A stretch of 10,417 nt of DNA from an uncultured Bacilli bacterium (GCA_947628635.1 CANRAX010000040.1:1-10417), one strand, 5' to 3'; positions 1-6,211 are shown, counted from the stretch's first letter. The notes: generated by a model not told the origin, from the letters alone. Numbers and translations are program-made.

Positions 1-433
1 AAAATTACTTGGAAAAGGAGATATGCTTTTCTTACCAATAGGTCAAAATTCTCCTATTCGTATTCAAGGTTCTTTTATAACTGATGATGAAATTAAAAAA
101 ATAATTGACTTTACTGTTAATCAACAAAAAGCTCAATATGATGATGAATTGTTGAATTTAGACTCCGTAAGTTCAAATAATAATTCTCCTAATGTTGAAG
201 TAAATACTAATGATGAAGACCCTTTATATAATGAAATAGTTCAATTTGTAGTTTCAACTCAAAAAGCCAGTGCTTCTTTAATTCAAAGAAAATTCAAATT
301 AGGCTATAACCGGGCTGCTAGAATTGTTGATATTCTAGAAGAAAATGGCGTTATTGGACCAGCTAATGGTTCTAAACCTCGAGAAGTATTAGTACAATTA
401 GATAATTCTGGGGAAAATACACCATCTGAATAG
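1..433 (+). CDS. ftsK: DNA translocase FtsK/SpoIIIE, C-terminal part (5' end outside window)
   Basis: This is the 3' end of a gene that begins upstream: the reading frame is open from base 2 and starts KLLGKGDMLFLP, a conserved stretch late in the FtsK motor domain, so the ATG at 23 is internal. FtsK/SpoIIIE is a membrane-anchored hexameric ATPase that pumps double-stranded DNA through the division septum during chromosome segregation. After the motor end comes a low-complexity Asn/Asp linker (about bases 140-215). A winged-helix gamma domain follows (about 215-410), with the family hallmarks KASASLIQRKF, GYNRAARIVD and LEENGVIGPANGSKPREVL. In the family this domain reads the directional KOPS/SRS octamers on the chromosome. 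A short acidic tail ends the protein. A strong hairpin terminator lies 24 bases after the stop, so the gene is not cotranscribed with rplU. The family is secure; the choice between the names ftsK and spoIIIE is not. Confidence 0.95.
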   Translation, partial: KLLGKGDMLFLPIGQNSPIRIQGSFITDDEIKKIIDFTVNQQKAQYDDELLNLDSVSSNNNSPNVEVNTNDEDPLYNEIVQFVVSTQKASASLIQRKFKLGYNRAARIVDILEENGVIGPANGSKPREVLVQLDNSGENTPSE

Positions 434-457
434 AATACTTTAAAGAAAAAACTTTTT

Positions 458-488
458 ACCTAACTACGATAGTTAGGTTTTTCTTTTT
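458..488 (+). terminator. Rho-independent terminator of ftsK
   Basis: A perfect 9-bp stem (ACCTAACTA at 458-466 with TAGTTAGGT at 470-478) has a 3-base CGA loop and runs straight into a T-rich tail (TTTTC then TTTTT). The A/T runs flanking the stem could extend it. It separates ftsK from the ribosomal protein operon. Confidence 0.9.
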
Positions 489-533
489 AAACTTAAATAC
501 CATACAGTCTATAAGTAAAAGTGCAAGGACCTA

Positions 534-563
534 TTGACTTTTATAAAAACAATATGCTATAAT
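534..563 (+). promoter_or_regulatory. Sigma-A-type promoter of the rplU operon
   Basis: The -35 box TTGACT (534-539) and -10 box TATAAT (558-563) are 18 bases apart. A TG at 555-556 makes it an extended -10 promoter. Transcription should start near 570, exactly where the structured L21 leader begins. A strong promoter fits the high demand for ribosomal proteins. Confidence 0.85.
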
Positions 564-569
564 CTAGAT

Positions 570-655
570 GTTTGACGCCTCATGCTCAAACCGCATTGAA
601 AAGGTAAAAACAAGATTTCCTTGTACCTTAAGAGCGAGTCTTAAGTTTTTATAAA
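570..655 (+). ncRNA. Ribosomal protein L21 leader RNA (cis-regulatory)
   Basis: The 5' untranslated region of rplU has the look of the L21 leader known upstream of rplU in Bacillota, thought to let the L21 protein regulate its own operon. A closing helix pairs GAC (574-576) with GTC (638-640), and GCTC (584-587) with GAGC (632-635). It encloses a hairpin with AAGGTA (601-606) paired to TACCTT (624-629), topped by CAAG/CTTG (611-614 with 620-623) around an ATTTC loop. The sequence between predicted start site and ribosome binding site is far less AT-biased than other leaders here, as expected for a structured RNA. The pairings were found by eye; the family name comes from position and general appearance, not from a covariance-model match. 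Confidence 0.75.
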
Positions 656-667
656 GGAGGTATATTG

Positions 668-970
668 ATGAATGCCGTAATTAAAGTTGGTGGAAAGCAA
701 TATTATGTTTCTGAAGGAAGCGAAATTTTCGTTGAAAAATTATCTGCTGAAGTTGGAGATAAAGTATCTTTCAATCAAGTCTTAATGTGCAACAGTAAAA
801 TAGGCAGTCCTTATCTTACTAATGTTACCGTAGAAGGTGAAGTAGTTAAAAATGGTAAGCAAAGAAAAATAACTGTTTTTAAATACAAATGTAAAGATAG
901 ATCTAACCGTAAGAAACAAGGACATAGACAACCATATACAAGAGTTAAAATTACAAAAATCAATGCTTAA
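668..970 (+). CDS. rplU: 50S ribosomal protein L21
   Basis: L21 is a large-subunit protein that binds 23S rRNA. The 100-residue protein begins MNAVIKVGGKQYYVSEG, matching the L21 signature (GGKQY near residue 10). It keeps the C-terminal basic block (KYKCKDRSNRKKQGHRQPYT) and the ending RVKI. The ATG at 668 is chosen: AAAGGAGG at 653-660 sits 7 bases upstream, and the N-terminus aligns with L21 proteins. A TTG directly upstream at 665 would add one residue and is unlikely. It is the first gene of the operon, preceded by a promoter and L21 leader, and followed 2 bases later by prp. Length is typical for the family. Confidence 0.97.
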   Translation: MNAVIKVGGKQYYVSEGSEIFVEKLSAEVGDKVSFNQVLMCNSKIGSPYLTNVTVEGEVVKNGKQRKITVFKYKCKDRSNRKKQGHRQPYTRVKITKINA

Positions 971-972
971 GT

Positions 973-1275
973 ATGATAAAGGTAGTAATAAAAAAAGACA
1001 AAGATAACTATCAAGAAATCTCTATCTTAGGTCACGCTAAGTATAAAGATTATGGAAAAGACATTGTTTGTAGTGCTGTTAGTAGCATAGTAACAACAAC
1101 TGTCAATGGCCTTTTGTCTTTAGATGAAAATTGTCTAAGTTATGAAGTAAAAGAAGAGGGTATGTATCTAAAAATTTTAAAAAATGATACAACCACACAA
1201 ACTTTACTTAATAATATGGTTAATCTTCTAAGTGAATTAGAAAAAACTTATAAAGAAAACATTAAAGTAATGTAA
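973..1275 (+). CDS. prp: Ribosomal-processing cysteine protease Prp
   Basis: Prp is the small cysteine protease that trims the N-terminal extension from ribosomal protein L27 in Bacillota and relatives. The 100-residue protein has the family pattern: a conserved GHA with His21, and Cys33 in the DIVCSAVS motif. These correspond to the His/Cys catalytic pair described for the Staphylococcus aureus enzyme. Its position between rplU and rpmA is the family's conserved location, and its substrate is the next gene. It starts 2 bases after the rplU stop with no clear Shine-Dalgarno sequence, suggesting translational coupling to rplU and a lower yield than the ribosomal proteins. Its stop codon overlaps the ribosome binding site of rpmA. 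It was long annotated as a hypothetical protein between L21 and L27 (YsxB in Bacillus). Confidence 0.93.
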   Translation: MIKVVIKKDKDNYQEISILGHAKYKDYGKDIVCSAVSSIVTTTVNGLLSLDENCLSYEVKEEGMYLKILKNDTTTQTLLNNMVNLLSELEKTYKENIKVM

Positions 1276-1286
1276 GGAGGAGAATT

Positions 1287-1577
1287 ATGAGATTATTAAA
1301 ATTAGATATCCAATTATTTGCTCATCATAAAGGGCAAGGCTCAACATCTAATGGTCGTGATTCTATCGGACGTAGATTAGGAGCTAAAGCCTCAGATGGT
1401 GAGTTTATAACTGCTGGTTCAATTATCTATCGTCAACGTGGAACTAAAATATTTCCTGGTACTAATGTCCGTCGTGGCAATGATGATAGCCTATATACTA
1501 CTATTGATGGAATCGTAAAATATGAACGTTTAGGAAGAGATAAAAAACAGGCTTCCGTTTATCCAGTAGGAGAGTAA
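1287..1577 (+). CDS. rpmA: 50S ribosomal protein L27, with N-terminal extension cleaved by Prp
   Basis: L27 reaches with its N-terminus toward the peptidyl transferase centre and stabilises tRNA there. The 96-residue protein contains the L27 core: AHHKGQGSTSNGRDS, RRLGAKASDGE and GSIIYRQRGTKIFPG, followed by the G-rich barrel. It starts with an 11-residue extension, MRLLKLDIQLF, before AHHKG. This matches the hydrophobic leader with a Q-aromatic/Leu-Phe end that Prp removes in Bacillota L27. Cleavage is inferred between Phe11 and Ala12 by analogy with S. aureus, whose leader is two residues shorter. The ribosome binding site AAGGAGG (1274-1280) is 6 bases from the ATG. A hairpin with a short T tract follows the stop, so downstream genes may be partly attenuated. 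Confidence 0.97.
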   Translation: MRLLKLDIQLFAHHKGQGSTSNGRDSIGRRLGAKASDGEFITAGSIIYRQRGTKIFPGTNVRRGNDDSLYTTIDGIVKYERLGRDKKQASVYPVGE

Positions 1578-1579
1578 TT

Positions 1580-1602
1580 AAAGAGCCATTATGGCTCTTT
1601 TT
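1580..1602 (+). terminator. Intra-operon hairpin / partial terminator after rpmA
   Basis: A perfect 9-bp stem (AAAGAGCCA at 1580-1588 with TGGCTCTTT at 1592-1600) has a TTA loop and is followed by only two more T before a C (five T in total including the stem end). The structure is terminator-like but the T tract is short. No promoter is obvious in the 21 bases before the next gene, so leaky termination is the likely role, setting ribosomal protein expression above that of the 423-residue protein and obgE. Confidence 0.7.
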
Positions 1603-1623
1603 CAATCTATATAGGGGGAATTT

Positions 1624-2895
1624 ATGGAATTATTAGAAGAACAAAGTGTAAAACGTATAATAAATAGCGAAGAAATTTTAGAGTCATATCTTCCACTTTT
1701 GGAGCAAATGTTTATTGAAGATTATGGCAAAAAATATGCCCAAATCATAAAAACACGCCTTCAAAATACAATCTGTATAACTACATCAACCCCCGATTAT
1801 GATTATGAATTTATAAAACAATATCATCAAGAAAAAAATATTCCTAACTTAAATGCGGTTATAAATGATTATCATAATTTTCAAGATTTAAAAAAAGAAA
1901 TAGCCTTAAAAAGTAATATAGCTGTTTATAATTTAATATGTAAATATTTTGAATTAGATCCTCGTAAACATTTTCAAAATCTACAAGAAATAATTACTTT
2001 ACCTTTTATGTGCTTTTCTTCTAAAACAAAATCTAATTTAAATTCATCCATTAGAACAATAACAATCCCTAATTTAGAAGAACAAAAAGAGCAATATTTA
2101 AGTAAATGTGCCAATATAGGAATAGAACCTTTAACAGATAGTAAAAAAATTGATCTTTTACTTGACAAAATAGTTCTTATCTTTAAAAATTTTCATCATG
2201 AATTATTAACTAAAAGCTCTTTTATAAATAATCTAAAATACTCTATTTTTTCCATTACCGGAACATCTTACACTCAATCTGATTTAAGTACACTAATTGA
2301 ATATCCTGCTGCTTGTACAATTTTTTACAATCGTAAAAAAGATATTATAACCAATTTAGTATATTTACCACTAACACAAATTGCTCAAGAAGGTTATAAT
2401 ATAGATAGTTTCTTACTTCATGAATTTCGTCATGCAGTTGAATTAAGCCTTAAAGGTATAGGCATAAATTTACAAGGTTATTATAGTGGTTATCGTATGC
2501 TTAATGAACTTCGTACCGAACTACATGCTCATGAAGACTTAAACAGAATAGAAACTATTTTTAGAAGAACTAATAAATATAGTGGCTATACCCCTTATTT
2601 ACCTCTTATGGAAAGATTTATAAATAATTTTCAATATGTTTTTGATGATATAGCAATTAATAATAATGTTGATATGTTAGAAAAAATATTTAATAAAGAA
2701 GAGTTAACAAAATTAGAAAATCTCATATCAGAAACATTTTCTATGACAAAAAATTATTCTTTGATTAATAGCTCTGTTTTTGCTAAAGTAGATGTAACTG
2801 ATATAGATGAACAAATTTTAAAATTACGGGATATATCTACTACAAATGGAATTAAAAGATATAACAAAATCCTAAAAAAAGAAAATAATTATTAA
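1624..2895 (+). CDS. Unrecognised 423-residue protein with an HExxH metallopeptidase-like motif
   Basis: I do not recognise this protein as a whole. Its only clear motif is LLHEFRHAVEL, in which HEFRH (residues 266-270) fits the HExxH zinc-binding pattern on a hydrophobic helix. About 25-30 residues on comes LNELRTELHAHE (Glu295 and Glu299), resembling the second helix that supplies a glutamate ligand in gluzincin-type metallopeptidases. Before it lies a long, charged, mainly helical N-terminal region (about 1-250). After it lies a helical C-terminal region without motifs. There is no signal peptide or membrane segment, so it should be cytoplasmic. The start is supported by AGGGGG at 1613-1618. 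It lies between rpmA and obgE, where close relatives usually have nothing or small genes, and has the same AT-rich codon use as its neighbours. Zinc peptidase activity is an inference from one short motif. Confidence 0.6.
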   Translation: MELLEEQSVKRIINSEEILESYLPLLEQMFIEDYGKKYAQIIKTRLQNTICITTSTPDYDYEFIKQYHQEKNIPNLNAVINDYHNFQDLKKEIALKSNIAVYNLICKYFELDPRKHFQNLQEIITLPFMCFSSKTKSNLNSSIRTITIPNLEEQKEQYLSKCANIGIEPLTDSKKIDLLLDKIVLIFKNFHHELLTKSSFINNLKYSIFSITGTSYTQSDLSTLIEYPAACTIFYNRKKDIITNLVYLPLTQIAQEGYNIDSFLLHEFRHAVELSLKGIGINLQGYYSGYRMLNELRTELHAHEDLNRIETIFRRTNKYSGYTPYLPLMERFINNFQYVFDDIAINNNVDMLEKIFNKEELTKLENLISETFSMTKNYSLINSSVFAKVDVTDIDEQILKLRDISTTNGIKRYNKILKKENNY

Positions 2896-2914
2896 ATAGA
2901 AAGGAGGGCTTTTT

Positions 2915-4186
2915 ATGTTTGTCGATGAAGTTGAAATAAAAGTATCTGCTGGAGACGGTGGCGATGGTTGTACTGCTTTCCGTCGTGAAAAGTATGTTCC
3001 TATGGGTGGCCCTTATGGAGGTAATGGTGGTCATGGAGCCAATATTATTTTCAAAGTTGATGAAGGCCTTCATACTCTTTTAGATTTACGTTATCAAAAA
3101 ACTATCAAAGGTAAAAAGGGAGAAAATGGTCGTGGTAAAAATCAACATGGTGCGTCAGCCCCTGATTTAATTGTCAAAGTACCCTTAGGTACCGTAGTAA
3201 CGGATTTAGATACTAACCTAATTATTGCCGACTTATCTAGTAAAGACGCCTCAGTTGTTATTGCCGAAGGAGGACGAGGTGGCCGTGGAAATACAGCTTT
3301 CAAAACCCAAACAAATACAGCCCCTAATTATTCCGAAAAGGGTGAAGAGGGGGAAAAGAAAAATCTAAAAGTCGAAGTAAAAATGCTTGCTGACGTTGGA
3401 TTAGTTGGCTTACCAAGTGTAGGTAAAAGTACCATTATTTCTTGCGTTTCCAAATCAAGACCTAAAATTGCTGCCTATCACTTTACAACCTTAAATCCTA
3501 ATTTAGGTGTTGTTAAAGCAAGCAATGGAACTAGTTTTGTTATGGCCGATTTGCCAGGACTAATCGAAGGCGCTAGTCACGGTGAAGGTCTAGGCGACAA
3601 ATTTCTTCGTCACATTGAAAGAACTAAAGTAATTGCTCATGTTATTGATATGAGTGGTAGTGAGGGAAGAGACCCTTATGAAGATTATCTTTTAATTAAT
3701 AAAGAATTAGAAGCCTTCAACGAAAAATTACTCAAAAAGCCTCAAATTATAATTGCTAATAAAATGGATTTACCTACTTCAAAAGAAAATCTAGCTAAGT
3801 TTAAAGAAAAAGTATCTTTAGAAGTTTATGAAGTAAGTGCTGTCACTAACACTGGTTTACAAAAAGTAATAGACACTTTGGCCCAAAAAATTTCTGAAAT
3901 TCCTTCAAATCCTTTATATGAAGATAGTCAAATCGAAAGTCATATTTTGTATAAATTCAAAAAAGAAGAACCCTTTACAATTACCAAAGAAGATGATGTA
4001 TGGGTTATTTCTGGTCAAGAAGTTGAAAGAATATTTAAAATGACTAAATTTACAACCGACGAAGCTGTATATCGCTTCGCTAAAAAGTTGCGTCGTATGG
4101 GTATTGATGATAAACTTCATGAATTAGGAGCAAAAGAAGGAGACCAAGTTCGTATCTTAGATTTTTATTTTGATTATAAAGACTAA
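2915..4186 (+). CDS. obgE: GTPase Obg (CgtA), 50S ribosome assembly
   Basis: Obg is an essential GTPase that binds the 50S subunit, acts in its late assembly, and links to (p)ppGpp signalling. All three domains are present. The glycine-rich Obg fold spans residues 1 to about 158 (FVDEVEIKVSAGDGGDGC, then GGPYGGNGGHG). The G domain has a P-loop GLPSVGKST (165-173), a switch I TT, G3 DLPGLIEGA (from 212), G4 NKMD (282-285) and G5 SAVTN. The C-terminal OCT domain covers about 345-423, with RRMGIDDKLHELGAKEGDQV. The length of 423 residues is normal for Bacillota Obg. AAAGGAGGG at 2900-2908 supports the ATG. It is 19 bases downstream of the HExxH-like gene and follows rplU-prp-rpmA, its usual company. 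All key GTP-binding residues are intact. Confidence 0.98.
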   Translation: MFVDEVEIKVSAGDGGDGCTAFRREKYVPMGGPYGGNGGHGANIIFKVDEGLHTLLDLRYQKTIKGKKGENGRGKNQHGASAPDLIVKVPLGTVVTDLDTNLIIADLSSKDASVVIAEGGRGGRGNTAFKTQTNTAPNYSEKGEEGEKKNLKVEVKMLADVGLVGLPSVGKSTIISCVSKSRPKIAAYHFTTLNPNLGVVKASNGTSFVMADLPGLIEGASHGEGLGDKFLRHIERTKVIAHVIDMSGSEGRDPYEDYLLINKELEAFNEKLLKKPQIIIANKMDLPTSKENLAKFKEKVSLEVYEVSAVTNTGLQKVIDTLAQKISEIPSNPLYEDSQIESHILYKFKKEEPFTITKEDDVWVISGQEVERIFKMTKFTTDEAVYRFAKKLRRMGIDDKLHELGAKEGDQVRILDFYFDYKD

Positions 4187-4203
4187 TAAAGGAAAGATAA
4201 AAA

Positions 4204-4887
4204 ATGCAAACAACAAAAAAAATAGACCAAAAACAAAAAATAGCCAATTTTCTCAAAAAATACCAAAACTATTATGATGAGTTTGAACTTTCATACATCC
4301 TAGATAATTTAGACATAGCTTCTTCTACTATTGAAATTCCCGATATTTTAAGACAGATTTTATGTGAATTAAATCTACTTAAGAAAGAAGACAACGTCTA
4401 TAATCAATTTGCTGAGTTAATAAATGATATCCATGGCTTAGATAAAAATATCGTTGAAGTTGGTGGAGGAATAATTCCTTGCTTATCTAAAATAATGGCC
4501 CTAAAACAACAAAAAGGTCAAGTTACTGTTTATGATCCTCGTCTTATAGAAGAAAATACTATTCCTAATTTAGTATTAAAAAAAGAAAAATTACATTTAA
4601 AAACACCTACTTCAAATGCCAAACTTTACGTTGGCTTTATGCCAAGAGGTGCAGAAGAATTAATTATTACAAAGGCTTGTCAAGAAAAGAAAGACTTTAT
4701 TATTACTTTATGTTGTGATGGCCTAAGTGATGAAGATACTTATTATGAAGATAATGATGAATTTTTCCATTCACTAATGTATTTTGCTAGTAATGAAACT
4801 AGAAAAAACAATTTAGGAACATTAGAAAAAACTTATATAAAAAAATTAGGCGAAGCTTATCCTGTAATTTACAATAAAAGACATTAA
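4204..4887 (+). CDS. Rossmann-fold, methyltransferase-like protein of unknown function
   Basis: I cannot name this 227-residue protein. The middle looks like a SAM-dependent methyltransferase core: IVEVGGGIIPCLS (Glu85-Gly89 and on) as the glycine-rich motif I after a beta strand, then VTVYDPRL (Asp111) where the acidic residue that would contact SAM ribose is expected. A later strand-loop reads VGFMPRGAEELIITKA (about 143-158), followed by FIITLCCDGL (Cys170-Cys171). The GFMPxGAxE...LCC pattern recalls methyltransferase domains in which a strand ends in PCC or LCC. The N-terminal 80 residues are helical and lysine-rich. There is no signal peptide. It starts 17 bases after obgE with AAAGGA at 4188-4193, so it is the last gene of the operon, before the terminator at 4939. 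A role in rRNA, tRNA or ribosome assembly is inferred from context only. Confidence 0.6.
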   Translation: MQTTKKIDQKQKIANFLKKYQNYYDEFELSYILDNLDIASSTIEIPDILRQILCELNLLKKEDNVYNQFAELINDIHGLDKNIVEVGGGIIPCLSKIMALKQQKGQVTVYDPRLIEENTIPNLVLKKEKLHLKTPTSNAKLYVGFMPRGAEELIITKACQEKKDFIITLCCDGLSDEDTYYEDNDEFFHSLMYFASNETRKNNLGTLEKTYIKKLGEAYPVIYNKRH

Positions 4888-4938
4888 TATTAAAAAGTAA
4901 TTATAGGTACTTATAAATTATTTATATTATTTAAAAGT

Positions 4939-4985
4939 AAAGTGCACTCTTTAGAATAAAACTAAAAAGTTGCATTTTTATTTTT
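4939..4985 (+). terminator. Rho-independent terminator of the rplU-obgE operon
   Basis: A long imperfect stem pairs 4939-4954 (AAAGTGCACTCTTTAG) with 4962-4978 around an AATAAAA loop, with one G-U pair, one bulged T and one C/A mismatch. TTTTTATTTTT follows. The downstream arm also carries the -35 box of the next promoter. Confidence 0.75.
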
Positions 4986-4998
4986 CTTATACTATAAT
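4970..4998 (+). promoter_or_regulatory. Promoter of the HPt-receiver gene
   Basis: The -35 box TTGCAT (4970-4975) and -10 box TATAAT (4993-4998) are separated by exactly 17 bases. A start near 5005 would leave a short leader containing AAGGTAGGG (about 5008-5015), 8 bases before the ATG. The -35 box lies within the 3' arm of the upstream terminator hairpin. Confidence 0.75.
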
Positions 4999-5023
4999 TT
5001 GATATAGAAGGTAGGGTAAGAAT

Positions 5024-5818
5024 ATGAGAAATATTAGTTTTTTAAAACAAAATGGTGTTAATGTAGAAAAAAGTTTAGAAATTTTTGGTGATATTGAAAC
5101 TTATAATGATACAATAGGTGAATTTTTAATTAGTATTGAAGATAAATTATCTAAGTTAGCTTCATATAAAGATTCAAAAGATATGACTAATTATGCTATA
5201 TTTGTTCATTCCCTAAAAAGTGACGCCAGAAATTTTGGTTTTGAAGAATTAGAGCAAGTTGCTTTAGAACAAGAAATGAAAAGCAAGGCTAATGATACTT
5301 ATTATATAATAGAAAATTTTGCTAAATTAGTCCAAGCTGTTTCAAAAACCAAAAATATTGTTAAAGCTTACATGAATGATGTTGACAAATTAGGTACTGA
5401 AAAAATAGTTTCTAATGATGGTCTTTATACTACTAAGACAATTCTCGTAGTAGATGACTCAAATATTATTAGAAATTTTGTCAAAAGAATATTTAGTGCT
5501 GATTATGCTGTTGGTACGGCCGAAGATGGAGCTCAAGCCATAGATATTATTGCTAAAAATAAAGATAACAATAATATATGTGCTATCTTACTTGATTTAA
5601 ATATGCCTAAAGTAGATGGTTTTAAAGTTCTTGATTATATGCAAGATAATAACCTTTTTGACAAAATTCCGGTTTCTATTATTTCTGGAGATTCTTCAAA
5701 AGAAACAATTGATAAAGCCTTTACTTACAAAATAGTTGATATGCTTGGTAAACCTTTTAATAATGATGATGTTAAAAGAGTTGTCGAAAAGACTATTCTC
5801 TATCAAAATATGAAATAA
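5024..5818 (+). CDS. HPt-receiver phosphorelay protein
   Basis: This 264-residue cytoplasmic protein fuses two phosphorelay modules. The N-terminal helical domain (about 15-115) is a histidine phosphotransfer (HPt) domain: HSLKSDARNFG gives the acceptor His62 followed by the Lys65 and Gly72 usual in HPt helices. The Gly normally found after LK is Ser66 here. The C-terminal domain (about 138-260) is a CheY-like receiver: acidic pair Asp144-Asp145, acceptor Asp191 in LLDLNMPKVDGF, Ser221 at the switch Thr/Ser position, and Lys243 in GKPF. No DNA-binding or enzymatic output domain follows, so it should work by phosphotransfer or protein binding. No histidine kinase is encoded in this window; its partner is unknown. 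It is transcribed alone, with its own promoter and terminator. The domain calls are firm; the biological role is not known. Confidence 0.88.
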   Translation: MRNISFLKQNGVNVEKSLEIFGDIETYNDTIGEFLISIEDKLSKLASYKDSKDMTNYAIFVHSLKSDARNFGFEELEQVALEQEMKSKANDTYYIIENFAKLVQAVSKTKNIVKAYMNDVDKLGTEKIVSNDGLYTTKTILVVDDSNIIRNFVKRIFSADYAVGTAEDGAQAIDIIAKNKDNNNICAILLDLNMPKVDGFKVLDYMQDNNLFDKIPVSIISGDSSKETIDKAFTYKIVDMLGKPFNNDDVKRVVEKTILYQNMK

Positions 5819-5823
5819 AAAAA

Positions 5824-5855
5824 ATCGATAAGCTATTTACTTATCGGTATTTTTT
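5824..5855. terminator. Bidirectional terminator between convergent genes
   Basis: ATCGATAAG (5824-5832) pairs with CTTATCGGT (5840-5848) through nine pairs including one G-T, with a 7-base loop. On the plus strand TTTTTT follows (5850-5855). On the minus strand eight T follow, from the A run at 5817-5824. It can end both the HPt-receiver gene and the minus-strand gene. The last codons of the minus-strand gene lie in one arm, and its TAG stop (5833-5835) is in the loop. Confidence 0.88.
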
Positions 5856-6153
5856 CGCCCAATTTTAAATATTTAACTGTATCCAATGGTAAGAAATAAA
5901 TATTTTTTGTTCTATATTTAAAAATGTATTTTTCCGAACGAACATTTTCTAATAAAGATATAACTATATCATTTTTATCTGTTAAAGCAATATCTATATT
6001 TTGACATAAAAAGTTCGTACTTATCCATCTTTTATTGGGAAAATAAAGACCATAATCAATTTTTTCTAAAACAAATTTTAAGCCTTTAAAGCGTTCACTA
6101 AATTTATTTAGTTCAATAATTTCAATTTTTTTGTTTTTAATTTTTAAATACAT
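5833..6153 (-). CDS. Small DUF192-family-like protein
   Basis: This is a short protein of 106 residues from the ATG, convergent with the HPt-receiver gene. The layout resembles the DUF192 (UPF0127) family: an opening RFKGLKF in place of the usual RxxGLM, a middle stretch with WISTNFLCQNIDIALTDKNDIV in place of the family's FWMKNTxxxLDIxFxDxxxxV, and a closing FLPLDTVKYLKLGEKI in place of the AGxxxxxGIxxGDxI ending. It is more lysine-rich and more divergent than typical members and has no signal peptide, whereas many DUF192 proteins are exported. The molecular function of the family is not established. GTG (6162) and TTG (6165) lie in frame just upstream and could be starts. ATG is preferred because GGTGAGGG (6163-6156) precedes it, though the spacing is short. 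It has an upstream AT-rich region with no convincing promoter. Confidence 0.65.
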   Translation of the reverse strand: MYLKIKNKKIEIIELNKFSERFKGLKFVLEKIDYGLYFPNKRWISTNFLCQNIDIALTDKNDIVISLLENVRSEKYIFKYRTKNIYFLPLDTVKYLKLGEKIPISK

Positions 6154-6211
6154 ATCCCTCACCAATAAACATATTTAAATAATTGTATCATATTATATTT
6201 TGAAAAGAAAC

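Noticed and set aside
23..25. ATG as a true start of the first gene
   Set aside because: The frame is open upstream and encodes the conserved FtsK stretch LLGKGDMLFLP, so this Met is internal to a longer protein.
665..667. TTG directly upstream as start of rplU
   Set aside because: The ATG at 668 has 7-base spacing from AAAGGAGG and matches the usual L21 N-terminus.
3914..4120. Minus-strand open frames inside obgE, ruvA and the 423-residue gene
   Set aside because: They are antisense shadows of well-supported genes, without ribosome binding sites or recognisable products.
5936..5945. CGAACGAAC resembling half of a LexA box
   Set aside because: It has no GTTC partner arm, lies inside a coding region, and is not near ruvA.
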